Part shown: in pieces, positions 23,400 through 35,284 of the stretch | Numbering within the stretch: the first letter of the stretch is position 1 | Layout of the letters: every line of letters starts with the position of its first letter | From: Hymenopus coronatus | Taxonomy: Eukaryota > Arthropoda > Insecta > Mantodea > Hymenopodidae | NCBI GenBank assembly: GCA_030762935.1 | Contig: CM060883.1 | Span: 49,339,001 to 49,403,000 of the forward strand | Reading direction: 5' to 3' | Length of the DNA stretch: 64,000 nucleotides | Program-made: the position numbers and the translations under genes | The notes under the pieces: generated by a model | Databases searched by the model: none | Told to the model about the DNA's origin: nothing | Seen by the model: the letters and a program-made list of their open reading frames with translations, nothing else

Positions 23400-24246
23400 A
23401 GAAAAATAATCTTATGTTTTCCATTCACATGACTTTCTCTACAAACTTTTGACACAAAAGATTATTCCTATATCTACATCATACTAATCAAGATAAACAT
23501 TAGCATAAATAGTCTTATTACTTGCTTCCTTGTAAATAGAAAGGGAATAAGGGAATATAATTGTTTGAAGCGATAATCAAATCCTTTAAAAGCGGTTTGA
23601 TGTGAAACAATTGAAATTCGTTATTTTTGCATGTAAAACAAGAGATATGAAACGAAAGATAACTTCCCGTTTCAGTAATTTAAGTAGTTTAAAATGTAAC
23701 AAATAAAAGGGAATGTTTTAGAAACGGTTAACTCCACAAAAATGTATTTGACATAAATCGTGTGTTTTAACTGGATCTATATTTTTTGTTTATCTCTTAC
23801 GGTTTACCAGTTAAACAGAAGCAATTCAGAATGAAGAGGTTTCGAGGCTATTAACAGAAGAATAAAAATATACATTTCGCTTGTCATGAAAATATCTTAA
23901 ACATATGTATTTTAATAAAATCGTTAGCTGTTTTTGAGGAAATAAACATTTTCGGCAGATATTCCATGTAAAGTGTAATTTTGGGGGGTGGGGAAATTTC
24001 CTGAAAACCTTCGTGTCGCGTCCTTAGAAGATACTGACCCTAAACACAAAGTTTGGTATTTGACCGTCTTTTCGTTTAGAGTTATGCTGACCATAGATAT
24101 ACACACCCACCTGTTTCTATGTTTTGGATTCGCGGGACCTCAAAACATATATTTTCAGTAAAATTTCGATTTTGAATTTCTGAGTGAAATGCAATACATT
24201 TTCTATTTACTATTTACTTACATAGTGCAAGTAGAGAGCGTAAAAA
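23400..24246 (+). repeat. R1 copy, full length
   Basis: It starts AATAATCTTATGTTTTCCAT then TCACATGACTTTCTCTAC and ends CAAGTAGAGAGCGTAAAAA. The hairpin is partly eroded. Confidence 0.85.
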
Positions 24247-24715
24247 TGAGGGTCATAACCTTGCTGTGAGCGGCTATTAAATTGTTACGTAAATCAAAAA
24301 AAGCATTTTAAAAGTTAGTTGAATTGTCATATTCGCAAATGGAAATGTTTACTTTCACTATTGTGAGATTTTTCTTATAGCAAGTTCATAAAATTAAAAT
24401 ACGGTAACGTAGATGCTCATGGAGATACAGAGGAGGAATGTAGTGTGTTTTTTTTTTGTTTGTTTTTTTTTTTTTTTTGTAGAGCTGAAGTATTCGTTAA
24501 AGTGGTGTTCGTTGAAATATCATTTGAGTGTACCTGGATGGATCATTTTAACGCACAAAGTGTAATAAAATTCAAAGTCTTGTGAAATATATTTGAAGTA
24601 AATACAGGCAATCAACCGCGTGGTCTTGGGCATTTAAATGGTCACATGTAGGAGCATTAAGGGGATCTGAAAGTAAAAGCCATAGTAGAATGTAAATGGT
24701 GTAAATGGAAATAGC
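24247..24715. other. AT-rich DNA with T-runs
   Basis: It contains interrupted T-tracts at 24450-24478 and nothing else recognisable. Confidence 0.45.
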
Positions 24716-25001
24716 GTTTTATTTATGGACGCTCTTTAACTGATGTGGTTCTCAGCGTCCCATTCTATACTGGGCATAAAAGACCGCTGAATTTTGCTGA
24801 GAGGCCTCTTCATCAGGCTTGAAGTTCTTGCCGTAAATCTACGACATGGGACCAACGGCTTTACTTCCCTTCCGAAAAAAAAAAAAAGCCATGCTAAGGA
24901 TTTTTACGCCCGAAAAATTCAATCGTCTACCGCTGGGTCTGAACCCGCTACATTGGGTATATGAAGTTAGCATGGTAACCATTACACCACGGAGGGCGAC
25001 A
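24716..25001 (-). mobile_element. S-A SINE
   Basis: The tail GGACGCTCTTTAACTG is at the left and the head ACCACGGAGGGCG at the right, with both pol III boxes recognisable. It contains an A13 run at 24878-24890 replacing the GGAAGGAAG segment. No clean TSD was found. Confidence 0.88.
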
Positions 25002-25319
25002 GTACGTAAATAGTAAATATACATATATTATGCAGGGAATCGAACATCTGTGTCAGAGCTCCATATGTAGGTTATGTGGTTCCTTGTGCTTCGAAAGCGA
25101 CCCCTTTAAGGGAGGAACGAGAGGAGAGACCCGAAGGGTTATCAGATCTGGGATACGACGTCCGCAAGCGTGGACGGGGTTTCTAACGTTTCCAGATTGA
25201 ACGCATCCGACTCTTCTCAAGACCCCTTGAGGGTCCCGTAAAGGGGAATCTGATCAGAGAGCCACTGCAATACATTAATCACCGTCGTCTTTTCCTTTAA
25301 GATGATAATGATGAAGGAA
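25002..25319. other. GC-richer unassigned stretch
   Basis: It contains paired motifs such as CCCTTTAAGGG and CCCCTTGAGGGTCCCGTAAAG, and GGATACGACGTCCGC. It is unlike its neighbours and possibly an old repeat, but there is no second copy in the window. Confidence 0.35.
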
Positions 25320-25470
25320 ATGACTGGGTGCATATACAACTTTCATCTATCTACTCGGGAGAATCACTGACACCCATGATCAGCGTAAGTAATCACAGAG
25401 CTTCGAACCCAGACTTCTCGAATCCGAGCCTAACATGTTATCGCGGAGCTATCTCGCTTGCTGAAAGCTC
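25320..25470 (-). mobile_element. tRNA-like SINE fragment next to (CT)n
   Basis: On the minus strand it reads GAGATAGCTCCGCGATAACA then CTGGGTTCGAAGC, an A-box and B-box pair at tRNA spacing. The rest is not assignable. Confidence 0.5.

Positions 25471-25474
<4 letters not shown>

Positions 25475-25529
<55 letters not shown>
25475..25529. repeat. (TC)27 microsatellite followed by (AC)6
   Basis: A perfect TC run abutting an ACACAC run to 25543, next to a tRNA-like SINE fragment. Confidence 0.97.
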
Positions 25530-25533
<4 letters not shown>

Positions 25534-25859
25534 CACACACACAAGGGGTAGAGGAAAATTTAATCACTGAAACCAGAGACCTATTGTGTCTTATGCAATC
25601 TCCGAAAGGAATGAATGATACGAAAGATCCGAAGGGCGGTTGATCGGACCAAGTAACGGGCAGGATCGGATATTGAGACATTTCTAAAGTTCACAGATGG
25701 AGACATCGCTCAGGCACTCCGCAGCGCTCTACCCGACGAACAGATCCGAACTGCCAAAGGAGGAAAAACTGTACTTAGTGCATATCCACTACGCACCACA
25801 CGCCACCAAACTATCCAGTCATGTCCCGTACCAATTGAATTAAATGATGGGGAATAAGG

Positions 25860-26010
25860 GACCGGTAAAGTTTGTGATATTAGAAAAGCCGCCCAGTACT
25901 AACTGGTGACAAGAGAAAAATCATGAAAATCCCAAATGGACGGGGACCGAACCCGTGATCTTCCGAATACAGGATAAAGATTTCGAAATCGCCGGTGCTG
26001 AAATCGTCCG
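25860..26010 (-). mobile_element. S-F SINE
   Basis: On the minus strand it reads CGGAAGATCACGGGTTCGGT then CCCCGTCC, a tRNA B-box form, with GATTTTTCTCTTGTCACC beyond it. It shares layout with the copy at 38.95 kb. Confidence 0.6.
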
Positions 26011-26073
26011 AAGGTCAATAAAAAACAAATGTAACTACAGGTAAAGGATATAAAGGGGTGGGGGATTTTCTTG

Positions 26074-26934
26074 AAAATCTGATGTGTCCCATTCACATGA
26101 CTTTCTCTACATCCCTGCTACAAATTGTTGTTAAAAAGCCTATGCTTTTACTTACTTCATGCTAATCGAGAAAAAATTAGCAGAAATAGTTTTATTATTT
26201 GCTTCCTTGTAAATAGAAGCGAAATAAGGGGGTGCCATAGGTTAAAGTGATAGTCAAAAGCTGGTTGCTATGTGACTGAGGTTCCTTTATTTCTATGGAC
26301 AGGAGTTCACAAATTCCTGTATGAGAAAATTATAAGTTTTTTTTTTAAGCTGAAACTAAAAATAGGGAATATCTAAAAAACGATCAACTTCACGAAAAAA
26401 TGTATATAACATAAATGGTGTGTTTTAACGTGCTCTACATTTTTTGTGTGTTAAGTTTTTGTATCTATCTTACGGTTTAGCAGTTATGCAGAATTCTGTA
26501 AAATTCGTCCAGAATGAAGTAGTCTTCAGAACCATCCCCAGAAAATTCAAGATATGCATATTATTTGTCAGGAAAATCTCTTTAATATACGATATTTTAA
26601 TCAAAATCGTTAGAGCCATTTTTGAGAAAATCAAAATTTTCAAAAAAAGTTCCATGTAAAGGGTAGTTGGAGGTGGGGGGATTTTCTTGAAAATGTTTGT
26701 GTCTCATCCTTGGAAGGTAGCAAACTTATACACCAAGTTTGGTATTTTACCGACGTTTCGTTTTGAGTTACTGTGTTCACAGAGACACACATGCACGTTT
26801 TTCTAAAAAAAAAAAATTTGTTTGATACATGGGAACCTAAAATGTCAATTTCCTGTGAAATCTCTTTATAGAATTTTTGGGTGGAATGCAATATCTTCTC
26901 TAAATGCTATGTGCATAGTACGTGTAGAAAAAGA
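26074..26934 (+). repeat. R1 copy, full length, inserted in an older R1 stub
   Basis: It starts TCTGATGTGTCCCATTCAC, directly after GGGGGATTTTCTTGAAAA, which is itself an R1 block. It ends at the hairpin end, where an S-A SINE has inserted at 26935. Confidence 0.85.
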
Positions 26935-27231
26935 GTCGCCTTCCGTGGTGTAATGGTTACCATGCTAACTTCATCTACCCAAAGTCGCGGGTTCAAACCC
27001 GGCGGAGGACGATGGATTTTTTCGGCCGTAAAAATCCTTAGCATGGCTTTCTTCGGAAGGGAAGTAAAGCTGTGGGTCCCGTGTCGTAGATTTACGGCAC
27101 GTAAAAGAACCTCAAGCCTGATAAGAGAGGCCTCTGAGCAAAATTAAGCGATCTTTCACGCCCAATATAGAATGCGACGCTGAGAACCAAAGCAGTTAAA
27201 GAGCGTCCTAAAATAACAAGCTATTTAATTT
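26935..27231 (+). mobile_element. S-A SINE (tRNA-Val-like head) with 12-bp TSD
   Basis: The head, GCCTTCCGTGGTGTAATGG then TTACCATG (A box) and GGGTTCAAACCCGGC (B box), resembles tRNA-Val, but there is no closing acceptor stem. A roughly 210-bp tail follows, ending TTAAAGAGCGTCC. A perfect TSD TGTAGAAAAAGA lies at 26923-26934 and 27232-27243, as expected of LINE-driven retroposition. The left TSD copy is the end of an R1. Confidence 0.92.
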
Positions 27232-27243
27232 TGTAGAAAAAGA

Positions 27244-27751
27244 AAAAAAATTGGATGTTTGGCAGAATTATTGTTTTTATTTTTGCCACTAAGTGCTCTA
27301 GCATTCTATAAGGTTCAAACATCCAGCAACTAATGCGCGAAGTTGGCCTATATACAGCAAAAGAAGCAAGACAATAGAGTTTTATATCTGTTTCATGTCA
27401 TTTGGCCATTTTAACAAAGAAAGAGAACTCCATAAAGAATACGTTTGAAAATGGTGCGATTAGAACACACTTCCAAAAATTATGACATGTCCATTGCGTG
27501 ACCAAAGTAAAATAAGGAGCCAAGAAGGCTGGAGTTTTGCGTGCGAAAGAGCAGATGGCAGCAGTGTGCATACTTAATCGTTCGCAGGTGTGTCAAGAGG
27601 GAGTAACACTTGACCTTTTTCAAGAGCCTTTTGCTTTCCACTGGGGACGCCGATACAATGGATGAAGAATACCTAACAAGAGTACAAGGTCTCATTGCTA
27701 ATTATCGCATTACATTATCCTCTGCAAACAAAACGTTACAGATTTCTTCTC
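27244..27751. other. Non-repeat DNA, nothing recognised
   Basis: The minus frame at 27480-27695 is 71 aa without motifs. No repeat match. Confidence 0.45.
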
Positions 27752-28855
27752 GTTTTACTTTTTCTACACGTACTATGTATACATAATGTATAGAGAAGGT
27801 TTTTTATTCCAACCAAAACTTCTATACCAAGATTTTACCGGAAATATATGTTTTGAGGTCCCTCGAGTCCAAAAAATGTGCATATGTGACTGTGTGTTTG
27901 TGTGTGTGTGTCTGTGTACAGAATATCTAAACGTGGTATTTATTTTACTATATTCCAAATATGCGACATGAAGATTTTTAAGAAAATCTACAAATCTCAA
28001 ACTATCCTTACACGGAAAATTTTCAAACATTTTGTTTTTCTCAAGAATGGCTCCAACGATTTTTTTTTTTATTTTATTTATTTATACACGCTCTTTAACT
28101 GCTGTCCCATTCTACACTGGGAGTGAAAGACCGCTAAATTTTGCTCAGAGTCCTCTCTATCAGGCTTGAGGTACTTTTACGTGCCGTAAATCTACGAAAT
28201 GGGACCCACGGCTTTACTTGCCTTCCGAAGGAAGCCACCGTCCTCCGCCGGGTTTGAACCCGCGATCTTGGGTATATGAAGTTACGCCACGGAGGGCGAT
28301 TCTAACGATTTTGATTAGCATGACGTACATTAAAGTTATTAACATCACAAATAAAAAATATATTTTCAGTTTTCTAGGAATAGCTTCCGAATACCTCTTC
28401 ATTCTGGATGGATTTTGCATAACTGATAAACTGTAAGAGATAGATAAAAATTATCACACAAATAATCTACATTTCTTAAAATACACAATTTATGTCATAC
28501 ACTTTTTTAGAGGGACCGTTTCCGAGATAATCCTTATTATTGGTTTCAGTTTTAAACTACGTAACATTTTCTCAAATGGGAAGTTCCCTTTCGTTGCATC
28601 ACTTTTGCAGTGCAAAGTGAATCAAAGTTCAATTATCCACGTAGCAACCATGCCTTAAAAGATTTGTCTATCGCTCTAGCCTAGTATCCTTTTATTCCCT
28701 TTTTGCATAGAATGAAGCAAGTAATATGAGAATGTCTGGTAATTTTTATTTCGATTAACATTATAACAGATAAAATAATCGTTTGTAAGAATAATTTGTT
28801 TGCAGATCAGGTAGAGAAAGTCATGTGATTGCAACACATCAGAATTTTTTCGCTT
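27752..28855 (-). repeat. R1 copy split by an S-A SINE
   Basis: It starts TTTTACTTTTTCTACACG and ends GTAGAGAAAGTCATGTGATT then ACACATCAGAATTTTTT. The SINE at 28064-28303 lies within the conserved CTAACGATTTTGATT block and has duplicated part of it. Confidence 0.9.
28064..28303 (-). mobile_element. S-A SINE inside an R1 copy, TSD AACGATTTT
   Basis: The B box is GGGTTTGAACCCGCC in reverse (GGCGGGTTCAAA form). The A-box end is shortened (ACGCCACGGAGGGC). A T-rich tail (A-rich on the SINE strand) abuts the left TSD. AACGATTTT occurs at 28055-28063 and 28304-28312, both within the R1 block. Confidence 0.92.
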
Positions 28856-28984
28856 AAGTAGAGTCTAAATTGGCAACCAATATATTTTTTAGCTTTTTGT
28901 ACAGTATTATTTGATATAAATTGTATCCTTGTGGACAAAATACTTATATTTTGAACATGCATTTCATTTTATCGTCCACAAACC

Positions 28985-29178
28985 TAGTAAGAAGAGATTG
29001 TATATATTCCACCCAAAAATTTGGTATTAAGACTTCACTGCAAAATATATGTTTTGAGGCTCACTGAAAAGAATACGTGTGTATGAATGAATAGCACGAC
29101 TGAAAAATGAAATACCAAACTGCGAGTTTAAATTAAGTATCTTGCCTATACGAACACGAAGATGTTCAAGAAAAGCCA
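28985..29178 (-). repeat. R1 hairpin-half fragment
   Basis: It shows the CCACCCAAAAATTTGGTATT to GAAGATGTTCAAGAAAA blocks. It may be the left part of the copy that resumes at 30335 after several SINE insertions. Confidence 0.65.
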
Positions 29179-29299
29179 CGTCAAATCCGAGACAGTTGTG
29201 CCACATGGTATGCTGTGTTTATCGTCTAAGGTCATATCAACGTCTTGGAACATTTCATCGTCGCCAATGACGTTCACTTATTATTGTGTATCTATGGGT

Positions 29300-29455
29300 T
29301 TTATTTATAAGCATTACATCCCGCCCCACAGCCACACATTTAAATTCTCATTCATACTTCTAAACTCTAGGTAGGAGAGAAAATATTCCTCTTTTACCAA
29401 CTGGAAATCGAGCCCGATACCTCTGGATTTAGAAACTATCCATACCATAGTTAGT
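29300..29455 (-). mobile_element. S-E SINE, diverged
   Basis: It shares CCACACATTTAAATTCTCAT, TACTTCTAAACTCTAGGTAG and AATATTCCTC with the copy at 33.7 kb. The B box is degraded. Confidence 0.65.
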
Positions 29456-29517
29456 CGAGTTTATGTTGGTAAACCTTAAGACGTAAACAAAAACTCACTA
29501 TACTTCATGTATGGATA

Positions 29518-29815
29518 AGCTAGTACCGTAGCTCAGTCAGCAGAGCACCTGCCTGTGTGCGAAGGGCCCCAATTCGATTTCCAGTGGAGTGGGTGTGGTA
29601 AAAGGTCGTTGATATAATTGCAATTAATAGGGGTATAGCTGTAAGAATTAAAAAAAATGTCTTCCAATGTTCTCTATATAAGCTGATTGACCTTCATTCC
29701 ACCAAACGATGACTGGAGAAATTTCTGAGATGGGGAGCCCAGCAATCGGTGTCCGTTACCTCCAATGGAAGGTGATGAATAGACAGACAGACAGATAGAT
29801 AGGTAGGCAGGCAGG
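29518..29815 (+). mobile_element. S-D SINE with GACA/GATA tail
   Basis: The head is CCGTAGCTCAGTCAGCAGAG then CCAATTCGATT. The body includes GATGACTGGAGAAATTTC and CCTCCAATGGAAGG. It ends in a (GACA)(GATA)(GGCA) tract at 29789-29815. Confidence 0.75.
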
Positions 29816-30104
29816 TACTTATTTCACTTCATTAATTAATGGTATAATTCACACCTACAATTCTATAATACTTAAATTCTATCCCTACATTTTACCTATT
29901 ACATCTCATTTTCTTACTTCACTGAATTGCTGCATTTCTGAGGACCCATAGCATCCAACCTCATGGTTACCTAGCCATCGGGTTCTATTTCACCAATCCA
30001 CATTTCTTCCTATTCCTTCTTTCTAATTTCCTTCATCCATCTACTTATTACTACACTTAAATATTTTCCTATTTCTGTTAAATTTTCTTTTTATTTAGCT
30101 CTTA

Positions 30105-30334
30105 ACACCATTTTGCCTATAATTTCATTTGGTAGACGACCAATATGTGATGAATATTGTGGCTTGAGAGGACCTACAGTTTTCCCGTGTACCCCCAAAT
30201 GCTATGGTGATGCTCCAGATAGGCTAATCAGAGGTGAGGACTTGAATAAGGCCGACTTAAAGCCAACACCCCAGAACCGAGAATCACAACAAGGAGCCCT
30301 AGGACAAAAGTTGTAAAGGAAACCACTGAGTTAT
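30105..30334 (-). mobile_element. Possible tRNA-derived repeat
   Basis: The right edge on the minus strand, CTACGGGATAACTCAGTGG, looks like an A-box region, followed by GC-richer sequence unlike its surroundings. An open 67-aa plus frame (30113-30316) overlaps but has no motif. It is a single copy in this window, so the family is unproven. Confidence 0.35.
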
Positions 30335-30660
30335 CCCGTAGTAAAAAATGTAAATCTTCTTAAAGCACGTTGATGTCAAATAAAAACCCTTGTGGCATTA
30401 ACCATTGCTGGGATATTCCTTACTATTGGTTTTAGTTTTAAAACACATACTTCTCGGGTTTTTGCAAAGTATATATACTTTTCAAAGTCATTGCAAAGTT
30501 ATCTGTCGTTTTACCGTACTGTAGCCGTTTAACCTATAAAAAGTGTAGTGACGTTTATTTTGAACTAAAAAAAAAAGACATAAAAGAATAAGTTTTGTAT
30601 AAATGCTTTGTAAGAGAGAGTAGAGAAATTCAAGTTAAAATACATCAGATTTTTTGACAT
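30335..30660 (-). repeat. R1 TCTG-half fragment
   Basis: It runs from GTAGTAAAAAATGTAAATC to AATACATCAGATTTTTT. It has the same orientation as 28985-29178 and complementary content, so both may be one interrupted copy. Confidence 0.65.
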
Positions 30661-31094
30661 GCTGTAGACAGTAATTGTACCTTAATGAAGCTTAAAATTC
30701 CTATTCAGACCGTCGGATATGTTATGCATTTTCCCAGAATTCGTTTTAAATTTTGTATAAAATTGAATGATGTACAGAATTGAATATTCCATTGCGTGTG
30801 AATTTCATTGGATGTGCTGCACTAACCATTCATTACTCTGTCAAAACATGTATCCAGCAAAGAGGAACTTTCAACGTTGGTAACAATGAAGATGCATAAA
30901 TTAAACACAGAGAGGCAACTAATGAAATATGGCACGAACCTTGTGGAATACCACCATAAAGAAAATTAGGGCAATACGCCAGCAGCAGAACAAACGCTTC
31001 TTTGATTTCTATCTAACCAAGTAATAACATCGTGACCTTCCTTAATTATACACTTAGCAAGCGTTTATATACCTCTGGAATATACAGGAGTGAA
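30661..31094. other. AT-rich DNA, nothing recognised
   Basis: No family match, SINE head or motif. Confidence 0.45.
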
Positions 31095-31371
31095 TACTTT
31101 AGTGCTGCATTCATATGTCTTTCTCTAAAAACTATTACAAAAACTCGTTATTTTATCTACTTCAAGTTAATACAGACAAATGTTTATATAAATATAAAAT
31201 ATATTCAATATGAATCTCTTAATAGATAAGAAAAAGAGTAGCGAAAGTAAACAATTTAAAAGTATATGCCTATATCTGACCTTATAATTACATACTCTTT
31301 TCGTGACATTTCGGGAAACAAATGATTAGTGACAGCACTTTAAAATGAGAAAGTATTCAACCAACCAAACC

Positions 31372-31420
<49 letters not shown>

Positions 31421-31860
31421 GCTCGCAAATGACTAATGGTGCAAAACGTTATTGAAAATAACTCCGTGTTTTAAAGTAATCTACGTTAATGGTAGTATGC
31501 TTTGGTCCATCTCTTATGATTTCATGCGTTATACGAAATTACATTAAAATTATATGGGATGAGGAGGTATTCAAATGTATTCTCAGAAAATTCGGGATAT
31601 ATATTTTATTTATCACAAATATCTTAATCTTATGTTAGTTTAGCCAAACACTTTCAGAGCCATTTTTCAGAAAATAAAAATATAACTTTTTTTTCAGATA
31701 AAGATAGTTTGGTATGAAGACGTTTTCTTGCAAATCTTTGTTTCGTTTCTAAAGAAGATACTGAACTTTTATAACAACGTTTAGCTGTTAAACAACATTT
31801 ACTTTTTGGTTGTGCTGCTCATATGCACACACACAAACGGATTTTTTTGTTTACTTTCTC
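31095..31860 (+). repeat. R1 copy interrupted by a (TAA)n tract
   Basis: A TCTG-half piece at 31095-31240 and a hairpin-half piece at 31425-31860 flank unrelated sequence and the trinucleotide tract at 31372-31420. Confidence 0.6.
31372..31420. repeat. (AAT)16 microsatellite
   Basis: A perfect trinucleotide run between two R1 pieces. Confidence 0.97.
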
Positions 31861-32632
31861 CATCCCCTATGTACAACGTACGGAGTAGATAGAGAAGGTA
31901 TTGTATTCAACTGATTCAACCCAAAAATTCAACGCGAGATTTCACCGGAATGGTATTTAAGTTCAGTTCTTTCAACATCATTACATAAAGATTTTCGGGA
32001 AAATCCTCCTATCTACAACTATTCTTTATATGAACCATGTTTTCAAACATTTTGATTTTCTCAAAAATGGCTCAAACGATTTTGATTAAAATTCCATATA
32101 TTTAAGATATTTTAATGATAAAAAAAATGTATATCTATAATTTTCTGGGAATAGTCTTTGAAGGCTTCTTCATTATGCATGTCTTTTGTATAACTGGTAA
32201 ACCTTAAGACATAGACAAAAATGTCTACATAAAAATGTAGATCTCGTTAAAACACAACTTATGCCTTATACACTTTTGTGTAGTGTTAAACCGTTTCCAA
32301 GATATTCCATGTTATTGGTTTCAATTTTAAGGCAGGTACTTGGAATTTTCTCAAACGGGAGGTGATATCTCTTTTTTGTTTCTCTTTTGTTTTCTCTGGG
32401 TAAGCAAAGAACGGAATTTCAATTGTTTCATACAGCGATCGGATTTTAAAGGATTTGGCTATCGCCTTAACCTAGTGTCTTATTTCCTTTCTGCTTACAA
32501 AGAAGCAAGTAATAACCCAGTTCTGCTAATTTTTATCTCAATTAGCATGATGTAGGTAAAATATTAATCTTTTGTAGAAATAGTTAGGTTGCCGAACAGC
32601 TAGAGAATGGAACTTGAAGCACATTAGATGTT
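31848..32632 (-). repeat. R1 copy, near full length
   Basis: It starts TTTACTTTCTCCATCCCC with a GTACAACGTAC palindrome core and ends AGCTAGAGAATGGAACTTG then CATTAGATGTTTTT. Confidence 0.8.
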
Positions 32633-32639
32633 TTTAGAA

Positions 32640-32757
32640 AGGCTCTATTTGGTTTCAGAGGACCCAAACATGTATTCATCATGAAATGTTCTCCTTGAAT
32701 TTTGTTCGAATGGAATACTTCCTTTATCTAATAGATTAATAGAGAATGTAAAAATAG
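32640..32757 (+). repeat. R1 hairpin-end fragment
   Basis: It contains TTTCAGAGGACCCAAACATG to CTAATAGATTAATAGAGAA, a degraded hairpin end. Confidence 0.55.
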
Positions 32758-33084
32758 CAAAATATTGCGCCATCAGTGGAAGCCATCCGAAAAATTAAAC
32801 AATATAACACATAATATATTTGGAACAAACAAACAAAAATGTTGTCTACATATAGCGTTTATAAAGAGAAAAACTTAAGAAATAAAAAGAAAAACTTACG
32901 AAATAAAGCATTTCAAGCTTTTTTTTTCTTTTTTCCTTTTTTTTTTCTTCCCCCCCCTCCTAGTTTTGCGTTTTGACCCATAAATAAAACGATGTTTCAC
33001 TCGCCGGGCAGTTTAGGCTACACGCAGCATAATGCTGCTAGAGAAGTTGCCTACACATTTACAGGTGTCTAGCTGCTCTAGCAC
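32758..33084. other. AT-rich DNA with a C/T homopolymer tract
   Basis: T-rich and C8 runs at 32920-32960. A short stretch with CAGCATAATGCTGCTAGAG near 33025 is a small palindrome. There is no gene. Confidence 0.4.
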
Positions 33085-34048
33085 ATGTTTACTTTCTCTA
33101 TCACGTATGCACATTAATGTGCACAGTAGCTAAAGAAGGTATTGTATTCTACTCAAAAATTCAATGTAGAGATTTCACCGGAATTATACGTTTTAAGGTC
33201 CCCTGAGTCCGAAAAAAAAGTATTTTTAGAAAAAGGTCTCTGTTGTGTGTCTGTGAACAGCATAGCTCAAAAACTTGGTGCTTATGTTTAGTATCTTCCA
33301 AAGATGCAACGCGAATTTCCACCACAAACTAGGAACGCTTTCTGAAAAGTTTCTGAAAATTTTGAATTTCGCAAAAATGGCACAAACGATTTTGATTAAA
33401 ATATCATATATTAACGATATTTACATCACAAATAAAATGTGTATTTTGAGTATACTGCGAATAGCCTCTAAAGACCTCTTTATTCTAGATGAGTTTTGCA
33501 GAATTTTGCATAGTGGTTAAACTGAAATACGCTTTTCTTGCAAAGCTGATCGTTTTCGAGATATTCCTGCTTTTTTATTATTTCTTTTATAAAGACCCCT
33601 TTAACATCTAAGGTTACAACGGGGGTTTTGCACTTGAAACAACTAGTCTGTAGGTTTCATCTGTTTCATTTTCCTCAAACACACACACATTCACTCTCAC
33701 ATACATACTTCCAGATTCTGTGGGGGATAGGGAATAATTCTATCTAAAGAAAAATTCCCCGCCCCAGCTGGGAATCGAACCGGGGACCTCCGGGTGAGAA
33801 GTCAGCTCGCTTCTCATAGTCACCAGTTTTTAAAACATTTGAGCATCGCTTTAGCTTAATGTATTCCTTAATTTTCCTTCTACTCATAAGGAAGCAAGTA
33901 ATGAGACCAATAATTATATATATTAGAAATATTCTACTAATATTTATCTCAGTTAGTATGTTGTAGATAAAATAATAATCTTTAGTAAGAAAGTTTGTAT
34001 GTGGAACAGCTAGAGAAAATTATATGAATGTAACATATCAGATTTTAA
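33085..34048 (-). repeat. R1 copy split by an S-E SINE
   Basis: It starts TTTACTTTCTCTATCACG with a GCACATTAATGTGC palindrome core and ends AGCTAGAGAAAATTATATG then ACATATCAGATTTT. S-E occupies about 33600-33825. Confidence 0.85.
33600..33825 (-). mobile_element. S-E SINE (tRNA-Glu-like head) inside an R1 copy
   Basis: On the minus strand the head reads CTTCTCACCCGGAGGTCCCC then GGTTCGATTCCC, and the tail carries GAATTATTCCCTATCC and a (GT)n stretch. R1 sequence flanks it on both sides. Confidence 0.82.
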
Positions 34049-34255
34049 TGTATGTATTATAAGAACGATTATTTCATAAATAAACTTAAGTTACTGTATT
34101 GATAGGCTAAATAGTTTACTGTAACCAATTGAGATGGTTCGGGGCTTTCGAAGTTCAAATCGTGTCGATCAAATCCAAATAGGGCTTTCTCATTGTGTCG
34201 CTCAGTTGTCAGCCATACCGGATTGAATATTCAATACAGCACACAGAAAAATCCC

Positions 34256-34373
<118 letters not shown>

Positions 34374-34378
34374 GCTAT

Positions 34379-34520
34379 TAATGGAACATATTCTGTATGG
34401 CTTTCAGATGACTTTCTCAATTTACCGTTGCTTATTTTGTATAAGTTGTTTTACAACTATTCTTAAAAAACATATTTTTTTCGTTTCCCTGTTAATCAAG
34501 ATAAATCTGCAGAATTATAT
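34379..34520 (+). repeat. R1 TCTG-end fragment
   Basis: It directly follows the (TAA)n tract and shows the ATGACTTTCTCAATTTA block, then stops at ATTATATCAGG. Confidence 0.55.
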
Positions 34521-35284
34521 CAGGTGACCTAACTGCGCCGTATTTGACCGTTTTACCCCTCTTGATTACCAGGAGAGACGGGGAACGGTTCGTGTTTATT
34601 GGACGAGTGGTAGACCTAGAGAGAAGAATGCTATTTACCGGCGGAGCCGGGTGTTTATAATCGCTTAAATTTAAATTCTTGTAAACTGTGAATACAATAA
34701 TTACATACCTTCGACATAGAAGACATTGGAAATGATTTCCACATATCTATATCCAGTTTTCCTAGATCTATTCACAAGATTACTCTGTGAGGCGCATAGA
34801 AATCTGTCTCACTATCTTCCAAAGTTTGGCATACAGGAATCAAACATGAAGAATCTGCGTGCTAAAGTACACGGACACACTGAAACAATGACATCCTCAT
34901 AACACACTAAAGCATTAAAACGCGTGTCTCATAAAAGTATCAACCTCTGTACAGCACAGACTTCGTGTCTACTGGTTAGCTGGCATACGGAGAGGGAATA
35001 GAGCCGGTTACAAATAGCGTACATCAGTGTTAATTAATTACGTAATTCAGCCACTCGAAAATTATACAGAATTATTACATATTTCATTGTAGGTACAACT
35101 GTGGCAGAGGAAACTAATTCAGTAGTCATATAAAAGCCAATTGCGATATATCCTAGTCTTGAAATTATATATTATTTTCATGGCATCGTGAGAAACAACT
35201 AAAGAGCGACAACAGTTTTAAAAAAGCAACAAATTCAAGCCAATAATCGATATATCTGAAGTGGCTGATGCCCCAAAGAGTAAT
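34521..35284. other. Unassigned DNA
   Basis: Slightly GC-richer at 34530-34660. No domain, TIR or SINE box was seen. Confidence 0.4.
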
